Assembly: GCF_042767895.1 (NCBI RefSeq)
Contig: NC_091555.1
Coordinates: 3,685,182 to 3,749,181, forward strand
Direction of reading: 5' to 3'
From: Penaeus vannamei
Lineage: Eukaryota; Arthropoda; Malacostraca; Decapoda; Penaeidae
DNA length: 64,000 bases
Positions within the stretch are counted from its first letter, which is position 1. Every line of letters begins with the position of its first letter. The notes below the pieces were generated by a model. The model made no database searches. It saw only the letters and a list, made by a program, of their open reading frames with translations, and was not told the DNA's origin. A program made the translations under genes and the position numbers. Positions 1 through 13,445 of this stretch are shown here, piece after piece.

Positions 1-1190
<1,190 letters not shown>

Positions 1191-1194
1191 ATGT

Positions 1195-2030
1195 GTTATG
1201 TCTGTTGTTTTTATTATTATAATTACTATAATCATCATCACCATTATTGTTGTTGCTATTTTTATCATTATCATTATTATCATTATCACTACTGTTGTTG
1301 TTATTATTGTCATAGTAATTATGTTATCATTGTCGATATTATCATGCTTATCATTATTACTATTTTTTTATCATTAACATTATAATTTCTTTTTGTCATT
1401 GTTAACATCATCATCATGTTGTTATTATCATTATTTTTATTATCATTATCATTGTTGTTGTTTCTTTCATTACTATCATTCTTATCATTATCATTATCGT
1501 TATTATCATTATGATGATCAGTATCTTTACATTTATTATCATTACAGTTATCATTATCATTATTATTTTTGGTAATATTGCTAATACTATCATTGTTACG
1601 ACTTATTCATTTTTATCACAATGAATATTAATCTTTATGATTATCATTATAATTACTATTGTTTTTATTATTATTACTATTATAATTAAAGACTAATATT
1701 ACTCAATAACGAAAATATATATTCATTAAGAAAATTGTTGTTGAGATTATCTTTAAAATCACCGTCACCATGATCATTATCATTATCATATTACTATTAC
1801 TTTATATTTTTATAATTATCATATTTATCTTTATTATTTTGAATATTATTATTATTATTTCTATCATTATTGTTATTGTTATTTCTATTGTTTTATTATC
1901 TTCAAAACCATCATTTTTGTTATTGCTATCGTTGTTGTTTTATTTCTTACCTTCATGTTCATTGTCATCATTATTAATATTGTTGATATCATAATCATCT
2001 CTGCCTCGCATGTGTTTCAACTTATGAAAT
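1195..2030 (+). repeat. ATC/ATT-rich low-complexity domain
   Basis: T-rich imperfect trinucleotide DNA (ATT, ATC, GTT) that fills the gap between the (TA)n tract of A1 and the head of A2. Recognisable sub-blocks, such as GATGATCAGTATCTTTACAT near 1513, recur at about 3,822, 11,682 and 14,459, and in reverse in the right arm. It is therefore a copied, diverged module and not freshly slipped DNA. No gene is visible. Confidence 0.8.
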
Positions 2031-3445
<1,415 letters not shown>

Positions 3446-4029
3446 TATTTGATTATGTGTTATGTCTGTTGTTTTTATTATTATAATTATTATAATCATC
3501 ATCACCATTATTGTTGTTGCTATTTGTATCATTAGTATTATTAGTATCATTATTACTATTGTTGTTGTTATTATTGTCATTGTAATTATGTCATCAGTGT
3601 CGATATTATCATGCTTATCATTATTACTATTTTTTTATCATTAACATTATTATTTCTTTTTATCATTGTTAACATCATCATTGTTATCATTATAAATGTT
3701 GTTATTATCATTATTTTTATTTTTATTAACGCCCCTTATTATTTTCATTATCATTATCATTGTTGTTGTTTCTGTCAATACAATCATTCTTATCATTATC
3801 ATTATCGTTATTATCATTATGATGATCAGTATCTTTACATTGATTATCATTACAGTTATCATTATCATTATTATTATTGCTAATATTGCTAATACTATCA
3901 TTATTACGACTTATTCATTTTTATCACAATGAATATTATTTATGATTATCATTATAATTACTATTGTTTTTATTATTATTACTATTATAATTAAAGACTA
4001 ATATTACTCAATAACGAAAATATATATTC
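3446..4029 (+). repeat. ATC/ATT-rich low-complexity domain
   Basis: T-rich domain homologous to 1195-1700, 11,330-11,895 and 14,080-14,665, and inverted at 30,050-30,635 and 42,556-43,125. It links the (TA)n end of unit A to element S. No gene is seen. Confidence 0.8.
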
Positions 4030-4330
4030 AAAACTGATTGCAACGGCGCTCTTTTGTTTAGAACCCGGGGCTTTTCATGTCTTTCAGCCCCGGGCAGTGT
4101 TGCAATCAGAGGGAGCATTTATTTTATTTTATTTTTTGCTCCCTTTTGGGGATTCGAACTCGCGACCGCGTATCCGTGACCGCGGTCGCGCGTTCGCCCT
4201 TGGCGCCTTAACCCTCTCGTCCACCGTGGCCGAGGGGCACTGGGAAGGGGTTGGGAGGGGTATTTATGGAACTTCCTCGTGAGTATATGCAGGTGCGTGA
4301 TGTGTAACATTGAAAGAGAAAGAGAGAGAG
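4030..4330 (-). repeat. Element S copy 1 (Ser/Leu-tRNA-like SINE with nested palindromes)
   Basis: On the minus strand: a leader CCCTTCCCAGTGCCCCTCGG, an A-box-like TGGACGAGAGG followed by GTTAAGGCG as in type II (Ser/Leu) tRNAs, a GC-rich stem (CGACCGCG...CGCGGTCG), and a B box GGTTCGAATCC-type motif (here GAGTTCGAATCC). A tail follows with three inverted repeats: GGGAGC...GCTCCC, CCCGGGGCT...AGCCCCGGG, and an outer CTGATTGCAAC...GTTGCAATCAG. The architecture is SINE-like. I cannot match it to a named family. A (GA)n tract follows at about 4310-4370. Confidence 0.75.
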
Positions 4331-4382
4331 TGAGGGGAGAGGGTGCTAACGAGAGAAAGAGAGAGAGAGAAAAAAAACAAAC

Positions 4383-4840
4383 TCGAACAGTCAGAACACT
4401 TTTTCTCTCCGCAACACACGCTGTCTCGATGTCGCGTCTCTCGAACACATCACATTGTCACGTGAAAAGGCTGGCGATACAGCCACAAGAATTAAGAGAT
4501 TCTGCTGCAGTTTTGCCTTCCTGCCTTCATCATTGCAACGGAATGAGTGGCCGATAATTTGCAAGGATTCCTGGCTATTTCCTCAGAGTTCGTTTTGGTT
4601 TCTTTCTTCGCTCAGGGAGGTGAACTCAGGGCGAAATCGACGCTGAATGCGAAAATGTATAAAAGAGGCTGGAATCCTTAAATATTCCTGTAACTTTCTC
4701 CCTTTTGCTTCGTTTCCCAGAAGGATTTGCGATTCTCGGAGGCCGATGCACGCCAGAGATCAGCCTCGGCGTGGACCTTTTCCGCTGAACTGTGAGACCT
4801 TCTGCTCATTCCGTGCACAGTGGAAGAATGCCAAATGGAA
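4383..4840 (+). repeat. Module M copy 1 (most complete 3' end)
   Basis: A mixed-composition module that is nearly identical in nine places. It contains CTGCAGTTTTGCCTTCCTGC, a TATAAAAG motif at 4658-4665, and a conserved 3' part ending near AGTGGAAGAATGCC. This copy lacks about 150 bp of the 5' part present in copy 2 (ATTCCGACGAGAATAG-type flank). The low divergence points to recent duplication or gene conversion. Frames of about 70 codons are open on both strands, but they follow from copying and match no domain I know. Confidence 0.75.
4658..4665 (+). promoter_or_regulatory. TATA-box-like motif in module M
   Basis: TATAAAAG in a GC-richer setting, followed by AGGCTGG. It is kept in reverse orientation in M copy 7 (near 45,130) but altered to TAAGAAAG in M copy 3. 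There is no evidence of transcription. It could be chance. Confidence 0.25.
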
Positions 4841-4844
4841 AAAT

Positions 4845-5205
4845 CCTCGTTTATTATCATCATTGTTATTATTATCATTCTTGTTATTTCTATGATTATT
4901 TTCATTTATATGATTATTAAGAAAATTGTTGTTGAGATTATCTTTAAAATCAGCGTCACCATGATCATTATCATCATCATATTACTATTACTTCATATTT
5001 TTTTAATTATCATTTTTTTCTTTATTATTTTGAATATCATTATTATTTCTATATTATTATTTCTATCATTACTGTTATTGTTATTTCTATTGTTTAATTA
5101 TCTTCAAAACCATCATTTTTATTATTGCTATCGTTGTTGTATTATTTTTTACCTCCATGTTCATTGTCATCATTATTAATATTGTCTTGCATTTATTTAA
5201 ACTTA
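4845..5205 (+). repeat. ATT/ATC-rich low-complexity domain
   Basis: A T-rich linker between M copy 1 and the head of A3. It resembles 1770-1990 and 8600-8950, which also precede a unit A head. No gene. Confidence 0.75.
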
Positions 5206-6412
5206 TGAAATGTTTGTAGTTTGTTCTGTAGTTTTTCCTTTTACAAATATTTGTGTTATTGTAATCTTAGCATGATCATAATTACCATCATTAAAATTTC
5301 GGAGAGTAAAAACCATTAAAGGATCTTTAAAACCGTGAGAAGATGGAGGTATCGGAAATAGGGACTTATTTTTCCTATTTCTTTTCTCATTAACATAATT
5401 AGGGCATTTCCCCGTGTGAACTGAAAACCACCTTGTTCCCGCGATTCACACGTGCTTTCCCCCGAATCCGTTGGACGAATTTGGATTAGGAATTTAGATT
5501 ATAAATTTAGGTTATAAATTTAGATAACGAATTTAAATGATAAATTTAGATGATGAATTTAGATTATACACATAGATAATTAATTTAGATGATAGATTTA
5601 GCTTAGAAATTAAGATTATGAATTCAGATTTTAAATTCCTTGACCATCACGGGCTAGTAAACAATCTGCAAGTCATCGTCAACGACCGTTATTCCTTGTA
5701 GCCTGATTCCGTGCATCATCTTCATCATCATGTAATCCTTTTATTGCTTGTCTGGATTTTGCTTTACTTATTCGATCCTTGTCTATATATAAAGGAAAAG
5801 AACACGAAAAGAAACAGAAACACGAAAAAAAAATTATCGAATTCTCCGCCGGGAATCGAACCCGGGTCCACGATTTTAGAGACCGTCGTGCTAACCGTTG
5901 CATTACAAAGGATTTTCTTTATTAGACTTTATAAATCATTCTAATAATTTCAAACACTGATTCGCGGACATGTTGAAGATACATTTCGTAACTGAAAAGT
6001 TAGAGTAATAAGAATTATCTTTCTTTACTCGTTTTTGCATTGTCATTATCTTCATATTATTATCATTCCTATCATAAAAAACATCATCATTTATGCGTTA
6101 TAATTATTATTATTATTATCATTGTTATTATTATTATAATAATTATTATTACTATTATTATTATTATTATTATTATTAACTATTCTTATTATTACCTTTA
6201 TTACCTCCAACAAAGCTATACTTACAGACGTCAGCAATCTTGAGAAAGATAGGATTTTAATGTAATTCTTCAAGTGTAAATATTCTTATTGCATCAGTGA
6301 CCGTTGCCTTGGCGGAGGCCCTCTCTGAGCTCCCAGTTGTGATTATCACTATCTTTATTATTGTTATTGTTGTTGATATTACTGTTATTATAAACACACA
6401 CACACACACATA
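5206..6412 (+). repeat. Unit A copy 3
   Basis: Full head, minisatellite and an intact tRNA-like element. Its (ATT)n is short (6099-6178) and (CA)n very short (6391-6411), and the (TA)n tract is absent. It passes directly into element R. Confidence 0.85.
5841..5912 (-). tRNA. tRNA-like element, anticodon CTA (UAG-reading type)
   Basis: The minus strand gives a near-complete cloverleaf: acceptor TCCTTTG against CGGAGAA (one C·A mismatch plus a wobble), D arm, anticodon stem ACGGT/ATCGT (four pairs plus G·T), loop CTCTAAA, and T arm CCGGG-TTCGATT-CCCGG. The A box (TAATGCAACGG) departs from TRGYNNARNNG at one base; the B box is perfect. A T9 run lies about 9 nt past the 3' end. It may be a real tRNA gene, a SINE head or a pseudogene; the repeat context favours the latter two. 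Confidence 0.55.
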
Positions 6413-6700
6413 TTTGGGATCGCTCTTACTGATGCCCATTACGGCCTATTCCATATTGGTTTTGAATTTTTTTTTTTTTTTTTTTTTGTTCTTTCTTTCT
6501 TTCTTTCTTTCTCTCTATTCATCCGGGATTGGGACCGGCACCCACAAAGGTTGGCTTGCCTCCAGGTGGCTTTTACGAAGGGCAATCAAGGTAAAGTTCC
6601 TTGCCTGAGGGAACAACGCGCCAGTCGGGACTCGAACCCTCGAACCTCGATTGGTCGACGAATCCAAAGTCCGACTGATAGATTCTCTACACCCCCCCCC
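6413..6700 (-). repeat. Element R copy 1
   Basis: The minus strand carries a B-box-like GGTTCGAGTCCCGAC, then CAAGGAACTTTACCTTGATT and GGTCCCAATCCCGGATGAAT. This resembles the 3' region of SINE/LINE families widespread in animals (recalled, not searched). In this copy the GTCAGGAAGGGCATCC motif is deleted and replaced by (CTTT)n at about 6490-6512. Confidence 0.6.
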
Positions 6701-7226
6701 CTCCCAAACACACACACATACATAGATTGCATAAAAAAAAAAAAAAACATAGATTGCTTGGATATGAGATACCAGAAAAAAAGAAAGCTTATGCATAAAT
6801 AGAAAATAATTACACATATATTTTTCTCTCATTCGTAAGAAAGCATAGATTGTATGAAAAGAAAAAATATTAAGAAAGTATAGATTGCATAAAATACTAC
6901 GAAAACAAAGAATTGAATAACAGAATACAAAATTGAAGAATTAAAGATATATAGTGATAATATAAATACATATTCAAAGCGAAATATATAAATAACTGAA
7001 AACAGAAAATATGAATTAAAAAAGGGGAGATCTTAAATATTTAGAGATAGTTGTAGATTTATAACAGCGAAAAACAGAAATATGAAAGCAAATCACATAT
7101 AAATAGAAAAATAGATAAATAGACACATATTATTTTCTATATGTTAGAAATACAATAGATTCTCATGAAAACAGAACCTGTTACCCATACGGAGGATTCG
7201 TAAAAAAATACCCTACCAATCGAAAA
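6701..7226 (+). repeat. Module T copy 1 (CATAGATTGCATAAA minisatellite)
   Basis: A-rich DNA with irregular repeats of AGCATAGATTGCATAAA spaced about 30-45 bp, then a conserved AT-rich stretch ending in a GGATTCGTAAAAAA segment. Similar copies lie at 19,430-20,003 and, inverted, at 34,790-35,335 and 55,080-55,672. Not coding. Confidence 0.7.
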
Positions 7227-7500
7227 CAAAACTGATTGCAACGGCGCTCTTTTGTTTAGAACCCGGGGCTTTTCATGTCTTTCAGCCCCGGGCAATGTTG
7301 CAATCAGAGGGAGCACTTTTATTTTTTTTGCTCCCTTTTGGGGGTTCGAACCCGCGACCGCGTATCCGTGACCGCGGTCGCGCGTTCGCCCTTGGCGCCT
7401 TAACCCTCTCGTCCACCGTGGCCGAGGGGCACTGGGAAGGGGTTGGGAGGGGTTTTTATGGAACATTTTTCTGAGAGAAAGAGAGGTGTAAGGGGGGGGG
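7227..7500 (-). repeat. Element S copy 2
   Basis: Full tRNA-related region and all three nested inverted repeats are present. The 5' flank is ACATTTTTCTGAG-type, not the GAGGAAGTTCC-type of copy 1; S copies beside module U share this flank. A G14 run follows at about 7492. Confidence 0.75.
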
Positions 7501-7784
7501 GGGGTAATTTGCGTGAGCCTTTTCGTCTGCACACGCGCGTGTATGTCTGTACGTGATCCTATTCGTCTGTGTGTGCAGGTGTGCGAATGTGCTTGAGTGA
7601 GCGTGTCCGTGTGTGTGTGTTTGTATTTGTTTGCGTTTACATGTGTATGAATATGCGAGTACGTGTATATAAGTTGTATGTTTGTGATATAATCCAAGTG
7701 AAATTTATAGAAGGAAGATATTCTGCATGTGTGTATAACATGTCTCGGTTTATGACCACAGTGCTTATAGAGGACCACAAATAC

Positions 7785-7871
<87 letters not shown>

Positions 7872-8103
7872 ATAAATAACTAAATAACTAACTAACTAAC
7901 TCTCTCTCTCTCTTTCATTATCTCTTCCTCTCTCTCGCGTAGCAAATTTTATGAGTAACTACGGTTGACAATAAATATTGAAAAAAATAGATAATAAAAT
8001 CAATCTTTTTTGGTTACTAATTAAGTCATCTTTTATTATTCCCTGTGTGTCTGTCTGTGTGTGCGTGAGTTTTTGTTCGTGCGAGCTTATCACTCGATGG
8101 AGG

Positions 8104-8134
<31 letters not shown>

Positions 8135-8984
8135 CATTTAATATACCAATAAATGTATATAAACATATTGACAGGTAGACAGACATAGACTGATAGTCAG
8201 ATAGACAGACAGATAGATAGATATAGATATGTCATTATATAGGGAGACTTTATATGCAATCAAGTGCCTAAGAAAAGGTAATCATAAACGTGAAAAAAAA
8301 CAAAAGACAGTAAAATGAAAACAAACAGTAAACAAATAATTAAAAAAAAATAAAACGGCGAAAAAGGTAATTTCTGGGAATAAATCAACAAAACCTTCTA
8401 GTTGTTTACCTGTGAAATGAATTGCGTGTAATTTCCGTCTAAAACTGTCCCACAGTGCACTTGAACACACGCATTAAAGTGACAGTATTTAATGGGTTTA
8501 TTTGTTCACAAACGTTGATGCACAGACAAGTTCAAGAGGCGCCTCTTAATGTTTCAAATGCTGTTGTATTTCTTTTTCTTTTGTGGACTAAAGTAACATG
8601 AATTATCTCTTTCTTCTCGTTTCATTATTATCATTGTTATTATTATCATTCTTGTTATTTGTATAATTATTTTTATATGATCATTAAGAAAATTGTCGTT
8701 GGGATTACCTTTAACATCACCGTCAGCATTTTTATCATCACTTTTGCTATTACTATATATTTATATCATCATAAATTTTTCCTTATTATCAATATAACAA
8801 TTATTTTTTTTATCATTACTGTTATTGTTATTTCTTTTGTTTATTGTCATCTTCATAACCATCATTTTTGTTATTGTTATCGCTGTTGTTGTATTTCTTA
8901 TTCATGTTCATTGTCATTATTATTAATATTGTTGATATCATAATCATCTCTGTCTCGCATGTATTTCAATGAAATGTCTGTAGT
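7501..8984 (+). repeat. Module U copy 1, with (AACT)n and (TA)n
   Basis: A GT-rich stretch (7505-7640), a conserved segment (7650-7780), an (AACT)n array (7786-7900), (CT)n, a short (TA)n (8106-8134), GACA/GATA-type repeats (8170-8230), a conserved AT-rich segment (8240-8560), then an ATT/ATC linker. The part at 8500-8640 (CACAAACGTTGATGCACAG) is a diverged relative of the module that lies upstream of the tRNA-like elements. No gene. Confidence 0.75.
7786..7905 (+). repeat. (AACT)n microsatellite
   Basis: About 25-30 tetranucleotide units with a few AAAT interruptions near 7870. The paralogous sites hold only a few units (20,688-20,706; 24,737-24,748; 54,497-54,510) and the (GA)n copy at 33,339 holds about one. 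This is a length-variable tract. Confidence 0.9.
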
Positions 8985-9949
8985 TTGTTCTGTAGTTTTC
9001 TTCTTTTTTTTTACAAATATTTGTGTTATTGTAATCTTATCATCATAATTACCATCATTAAAATTTCGAAAAGTAAGAACTGAGTCATTAAAAGATCTTT
9101 AAAACCGTGAGAAGATGGAGGTGTCGGAGACAAAGATTTATTTTTCCGATTTCTTTTCTCATTAACATAATTAGTGCATTTCCCCGTGTGAACTGAACCT
9201 AACCTTGTTCCCGCGATTCACACGTGCTTTCCCCCGAATCCGTTGGACGAATTTGGATTAGGAATTTAGATGATAAATTTAGGTTATAAATCTAGATAAC
9301 GAATTTAGATGATATTTTAATAATGAATTTAGATGATAAATTTAGATGATGAATTTAGATTATAAATTTAGATAATTAATTTAGATGATAAATTAAGCTT
9401 AGATATTGAGATTATGAATTTAGATTTTAAATTCCTTGACCATCACGCGCTAGTAAACAATTTGCAAGTCATCGTCAGCGACCGTTATTCCTTATCATCT
9501 TGTGTTTCGTTTTTATTTCATCCTTTTAATCCTTGTCTGGAATTTGCATTACTTATTCGATCCTTGTCTGTATTTAAAGGAAAAGCACACAAAAAGAAAG
9601 AAACAAACAAACAAACAAACAAAAAAAAAATAGATCATACTCTCCGCCGGGAATCGAACCCGGGTCCACGATTTTAGAGACCGTCGTGCTAACCGCTACA
9701 CTAAAGAGGGTTTTTTTTTTTATAGATTTTATATATCATTTTAATAATTTCAAACACTGATTCGCGGACATTTTGAAGATACACTTCCTAACGCTATAAA
9801 TGTTGCTGAAGAGTTGTTCTTGTGTTCTGTGGATTAGAGTAATTTTTTGCATTGTCATTATCTTCATAGTTATTATTATCATTCCTATCATAATAAACAT
9901 TATCATTCATACATTGTTATTATTATTGTTATTGTTATTGTTATTGTTA

Positions 9950-9990
<41 letters not shown>

Positions 9991-10025
9991 GTTATTATCA
10001 TTATCATTATCACTATCATTATTAC

Positions 10026-10059
<34 letters not shown>

Positions 10060-10304
10060 GCATCTGAGGTAACTATTCTTACTATTACCTTTATTACATC
10101 CAACAAAGCTACACTTACGGACGTCAGCAATCTTGAGAAAGAGAGGATTTTAATGTAATTCTTCAAGTGTAAATATTCTTATTGCATCAGTGACCGTTGC
10201 CTTGGCGGAGGCCCTCTCTGAGCTCCTAGTTGTGGTTATCACTATCTTTATTATTGTTATTGTTGTTGATATTGTTGTTATTACACACACACACACACAC
10301 ACAC

Positions 10305-10384
<80 letters not shown>

Positions 10385-10445
10385 GTGAGCACGCGTGTGT
10401 GTATTTGATTATGTGTGTGTGTTTTCCTAAGTATACGTGTAGTTA
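8985..10445 (+). repeat. Unit A copy 4
   Basis: Complete unit with an intact tRNA-like element at 9639-9710. The (ATT)n region (9917-10,060) includes a (GTTATT)n part. (CA)n lies at 10,284-10,306 and (TA)n at 10,306-10,383. It leads into an R-head-like segment at 10,480-10,545. Confidence 0.85.
9639..9710 (-). tRNA. tRNA-like element, anticodon CTA
   Basis: The minus strand has a perfect A box (TAGTGTAGCGG) and B box (GGTTCGATTCC). Anticodon stem ACGGT/ATCGT with loop CTCTAAA gives CTA. Acceptor is CCCTCTT against CGGAGAG, with mismatches. A T-run lies about 10 nt downstream. Confidence 0.55.
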
Positions 10446-10547
10446 AATAAGTAGATAGATCCCAACTTTCTTCCATTTCTATTTGGGATCGCCGTTATTG
10501 ATGCCTATTACGAATTATTCCGTTTTCTTTTTTTACAGTCGGATATA

Positions 10548-10595
<48 letters not shown>

Positions 10596-10979
10596 CATTA
10601 TTATTATTATCATCATTATCATTACTATCATTATCATTATTCATTTTTATCTATATGAACATTATTCATTTTAATTATCATTATTAATATCAGTTTTATT
10701 GTTATTGTTATCATATTTTCATTGTCATTATTACTATTATTTTTATTGTTGTTGTTACTGTTATCATAATAATCATTATTACTCTTATCTTTGTTGTTAT
10801 AAATATTATCATTATTACTACTGTTTTTATAATAATTATCTCTACTGTTACCATTATTTCTATTTTCATTATCATTAATATTGTTACTGCTATTATCATT
10901 ATCATATAATTATTATTACTGTTACTTTGTCTACAAGTGAAGGAAAAGAACGCTAAAAAAAGAAAAATTTGTTTCGGAA
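10446..10979 (+). repeat. R-head remnant followed by ATT/ATC-rich DNA (module V)
   Basis: A TTTGGGATCGCCGTTATTGA segment, matching the head of element R, is followed at 10,548 by (ATT)n and then by T-rich DNA up to the tRNA-like element. This V arrangement recurs inverted at 38,275-38,850, 46,800-46,965, 49,080-49,255 and 59,000-59,165. No gene. Confidence 0.7.
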
Positions 10980-11051
10980 AGTCTCCACCGGGAATCGAAC
11001 CCGGGTCTACGGATTCAGAACCCGTCGTGCTAACCGTTACACCACAGATAC
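10980..11051 (-). tRNA. tRNA-like element, anticodon CTG (Gln type)
   Basis: The minus strand has perfect A (TGGTGTAACGG) and B boxes, and anticodon stem ACGGG/TCCGT with loop TTCTGAA, giving CTG as in tRNA-Gln. Acceptor GTATCTG pairs with TGGAGAC except for one A·G; two pairs are wobbles. A T5 run follows about 18 nt downstream. This is the least damaged Gln-type copy of the left arm. Confidence 0.6.
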
Positions 11052-11896
11052 TTACTGATTCGTGGCTTCCTTATTAATTTAAATTAATCACAAACACTGA
11101 TGGACGAACTTGTTAAGGATGTTTCTCTTTTAGTTTCAAACGCTTTTGTAGTTTTTTTCTTTCTTTGGATTAGAGTAATATGGATTATCTTTTCTTTCTT
11201 TTTTTTATAATTCTTATTATCATAATTATCATTACCACTGCCATTTCTATGAATATTATCATCTGTTGTCACTTTTATTATCATTATCAATTAATTGTTC
11301 ATTTTATTCAATATCATTATTATCATTCTGTTGTTTTTATTATCATAATTATTATAATCATCATCACCATTATTGTTGTTGCTATTTTTATCATTATTAT
11401 CATTATTATCATTATCACTACTGTTGTTTTTATTATTGTCATTGTAATTATGTCATCATTGTCAATATTATCATGCTTATCATTATTACTATTTTTTATT
11501 ATAAACATTTTAATTTCTTTTTCCCTTGTTAACATCATCATTGTTGTTATCATTATAATTGTTGTTATTATCACTATTTTTATTTTTATTAATGCCACTT
11601 ATTATCTTTATTATCATTATCATTGTTGTTGTTTCTGTCATTACTATTATTCTTATCATTATCATTATCGTTATTATCATTATGATGATCAGTATCTTTA
11701 CATTTATTATCATTACAGTTATTATCATTATCATTACTATTATTGTTAATATTGCTAAAACTATCATTATAACGACTGATATTTATTTTATCACAATGAA
11801 TGTTATTTATGATTATCATTATAATTACTATTGTTATTATTATTATTACTATCATAATTAAAGACTAATATTACTCAATAACGAAAATATATATTC
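11052..11896 (+). repeat. tRNA-upstream module and ATC/ATT-rich domain
   Basis: 11,060-11,200 is the conserved tRNA-upstream module (CAAACACTGATGGACGAAC, then AGAGTAATATGGATTATC). The rest is T-rich trinucleotide DNA homologous to 3446-4029. No gene. Confidence 0.75.
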
Positions 11897-12175
11897 AAAA
11901 CTGATTGCAACGGCGCTCTTTTGTTTAGAACCCGGGGCTTTTCATGTCTTTCAGCCCCGGGCAATGTTGCAATCAGAGGGAGCAATTTATTTTTTTTGCT
12001 CCCTTTTGGGGGTTCGAACCCGCGACCGCGTATCCGTGACCGCGGTCGCGCGTTCGCCCTTGGCGCCTTAACCCTCTCGTCCACCGTGGCCGAGGGGCAC
12101 TGGGAAGGGGTTGGGAGGGGTATTTATGTAACTTCCTCGTGTGTATATGCAGGTGCGTGATGTGTAACATTGAAA
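11897..12175 (-). repeat. Element S copy 3
   Basis: Complete copy. The tRNA-related part and nested palindromes are intact, with the GAGGAAGTTAC-type 5' flank. It is followed by a GA-rich minisatellite. Confidence 0.75.
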
Positions 12176-12326
12176 CAGAAAGAGAGAGAGAGTGAGGGGA
12201 GAGGGTGCTAACGAGAGAAAGAGAGAGAGAGTGAGGGGAGAGGGTGCTAACGAGAGAAAGAGAGAGAGAGTGAGGGGAGAGGGTGCTAACGAGAGAAAGA
12301 GAGAGAGTGAGGGGAGAGGGTGCTAA

Positions 12327-12357
<31 letters not shown>

Positions 12358-12358
12358 A
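12176..12358 (+). repeat. GA-rich minisatellite, about 40-bp unit, four copies
   Basis: The unit GTGAGGGGAGAGGGTGCTAA plus a (GA)n stretch is repeated four times head to tail. Other S copies have one unit at this site. An independent expansion, inverted, sits at 40,575-40,690. Confidence 0.85.
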
Positions 12359-12784
12359 AAAACTGGAACAGTCAGAACACTTTTCTTACTCTATGCGTAT
12401 TTGAATTAACATCAATATTTCCGACGAGAATAGATATAAAGGAATTATACAAGAAAACTGAATCCATTGCAATATTTTGTTTTCTCTCTTTTGGCCTCCT
12501 ATTCCTCTTCCTCCCCAATTATCACATTCCTCGTGTCTACATTTCTCTCCGCAACACACGCTGTCTCGATGTCGCGTCTCTCGAACACATCGCGGCTCCT
12601 TCTGTCACGTGAAAAGGCTGGCGATACAGCCACAAGAATTAGGAGATTCTGCTGCAGTTTTGCCTTCCTGCCTTCATCATTGCAACGGAATGAGTGGCCG
12701 ATAATTTGCAAGGATTCCTGGCTATTTCCTCAAAGTTCGCTTTGGTTTCTTTCTTCGCTCAGGGAGGTGAACTCATGTAGATGA
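12359..12784 (+). repeat. Module M copy 2 (with 5' part, 3'-truncated)
   Basis: It keeps the 5' part missing from copy 1 (CCGACGAGAATAGATATAAA region). It ends at GGAGGTGAACTCATGTAGAT, where it joins the truncated head of A5. The TATA part and everything 3' of it are absent. The same M/A junction occurs inverted at 37,045, 40,145 and 57,355. Confidence 0.75.
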
Positions 12785-13169
12785 ATCCGTTGGACGAATT
12801 TGGATTAGGAATTTAGATGATAAATTTAGGTTATAAATTTAGACAACGAATTTAGATGATAAATTTAGATAATGAATCTAAATGATAAATTTAGATGATG
12901 AATTTAGATTAGACATTTAGATAATTAATTTATATGATAAATCTAGCTTAGATATTAAGATTATGAATTTAGATTTTTAATTCCTTGACCATCACGCGCT
13001 AGTAAACAATTTGCAAGTCATCATCAACGACCGTTATTCCTTATCATCTTGTGTTTCGTTTTCATTTCATCCTTTTAATCCTTGTCTGGAATTTGCATTA
13101 CTTATTCGATCCTTGTCTGTATATAAAGGAAAAGAACATGAAAAGAAACAAAGAAAAAAAATTATCGCA

Positions 13170-13204
13170 TTCTCCGCCGGGAATCGAACCCAGATCCACG
13201 ATCT
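13170..13204 (-). pseudogene. tRNA-like fragment (T arm and 3' acceptor only)
   Basis: B box kept. The T stem is weakened (GGATCTGGGTTCGATTCC on the minus strand). It is joined to CTTGAAGATACAC, nearly the same junction as at 2673-2707. Confidence 0.65.
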
Positions 13205-13380
13205 TGAAGATACACTTCCTAACGCTATAAATGTTGCTGAAAAGTTGTTCTTGTGTTCTGTGGATTAGAATAATAAGAATGATCTTTCTTTACTCGTTTT
13301 TGCATTGTCATTATCTTCATAGTTATTATTATCATTCCTATCATAATAAACATTATCATTTATACATTATCATTTTATTA

Positions 13381-13445
<65 letters not shown>

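Noticed and set aside
4119..4448. Arg-rich open frames across element S (ARPRSRIRGRG type)
   Set aside because: The frame reads through the GC-rich tRNA-like stem. It occurs in every S copy on either strand and shifts between copies, so it is not a protein gene.
4658..4665. A real promoter driving a downstream gene
   Set aside because: TATAAAAG is followed by no plausible coding exon and runs into low-complexity DNA. Kept only as a low-confidence motif.
7786..7905. Possible telomeric array
   Set aside because: The unit is AACT, not TTAGG or TTAGGG, and it lies inside a dispersed module.
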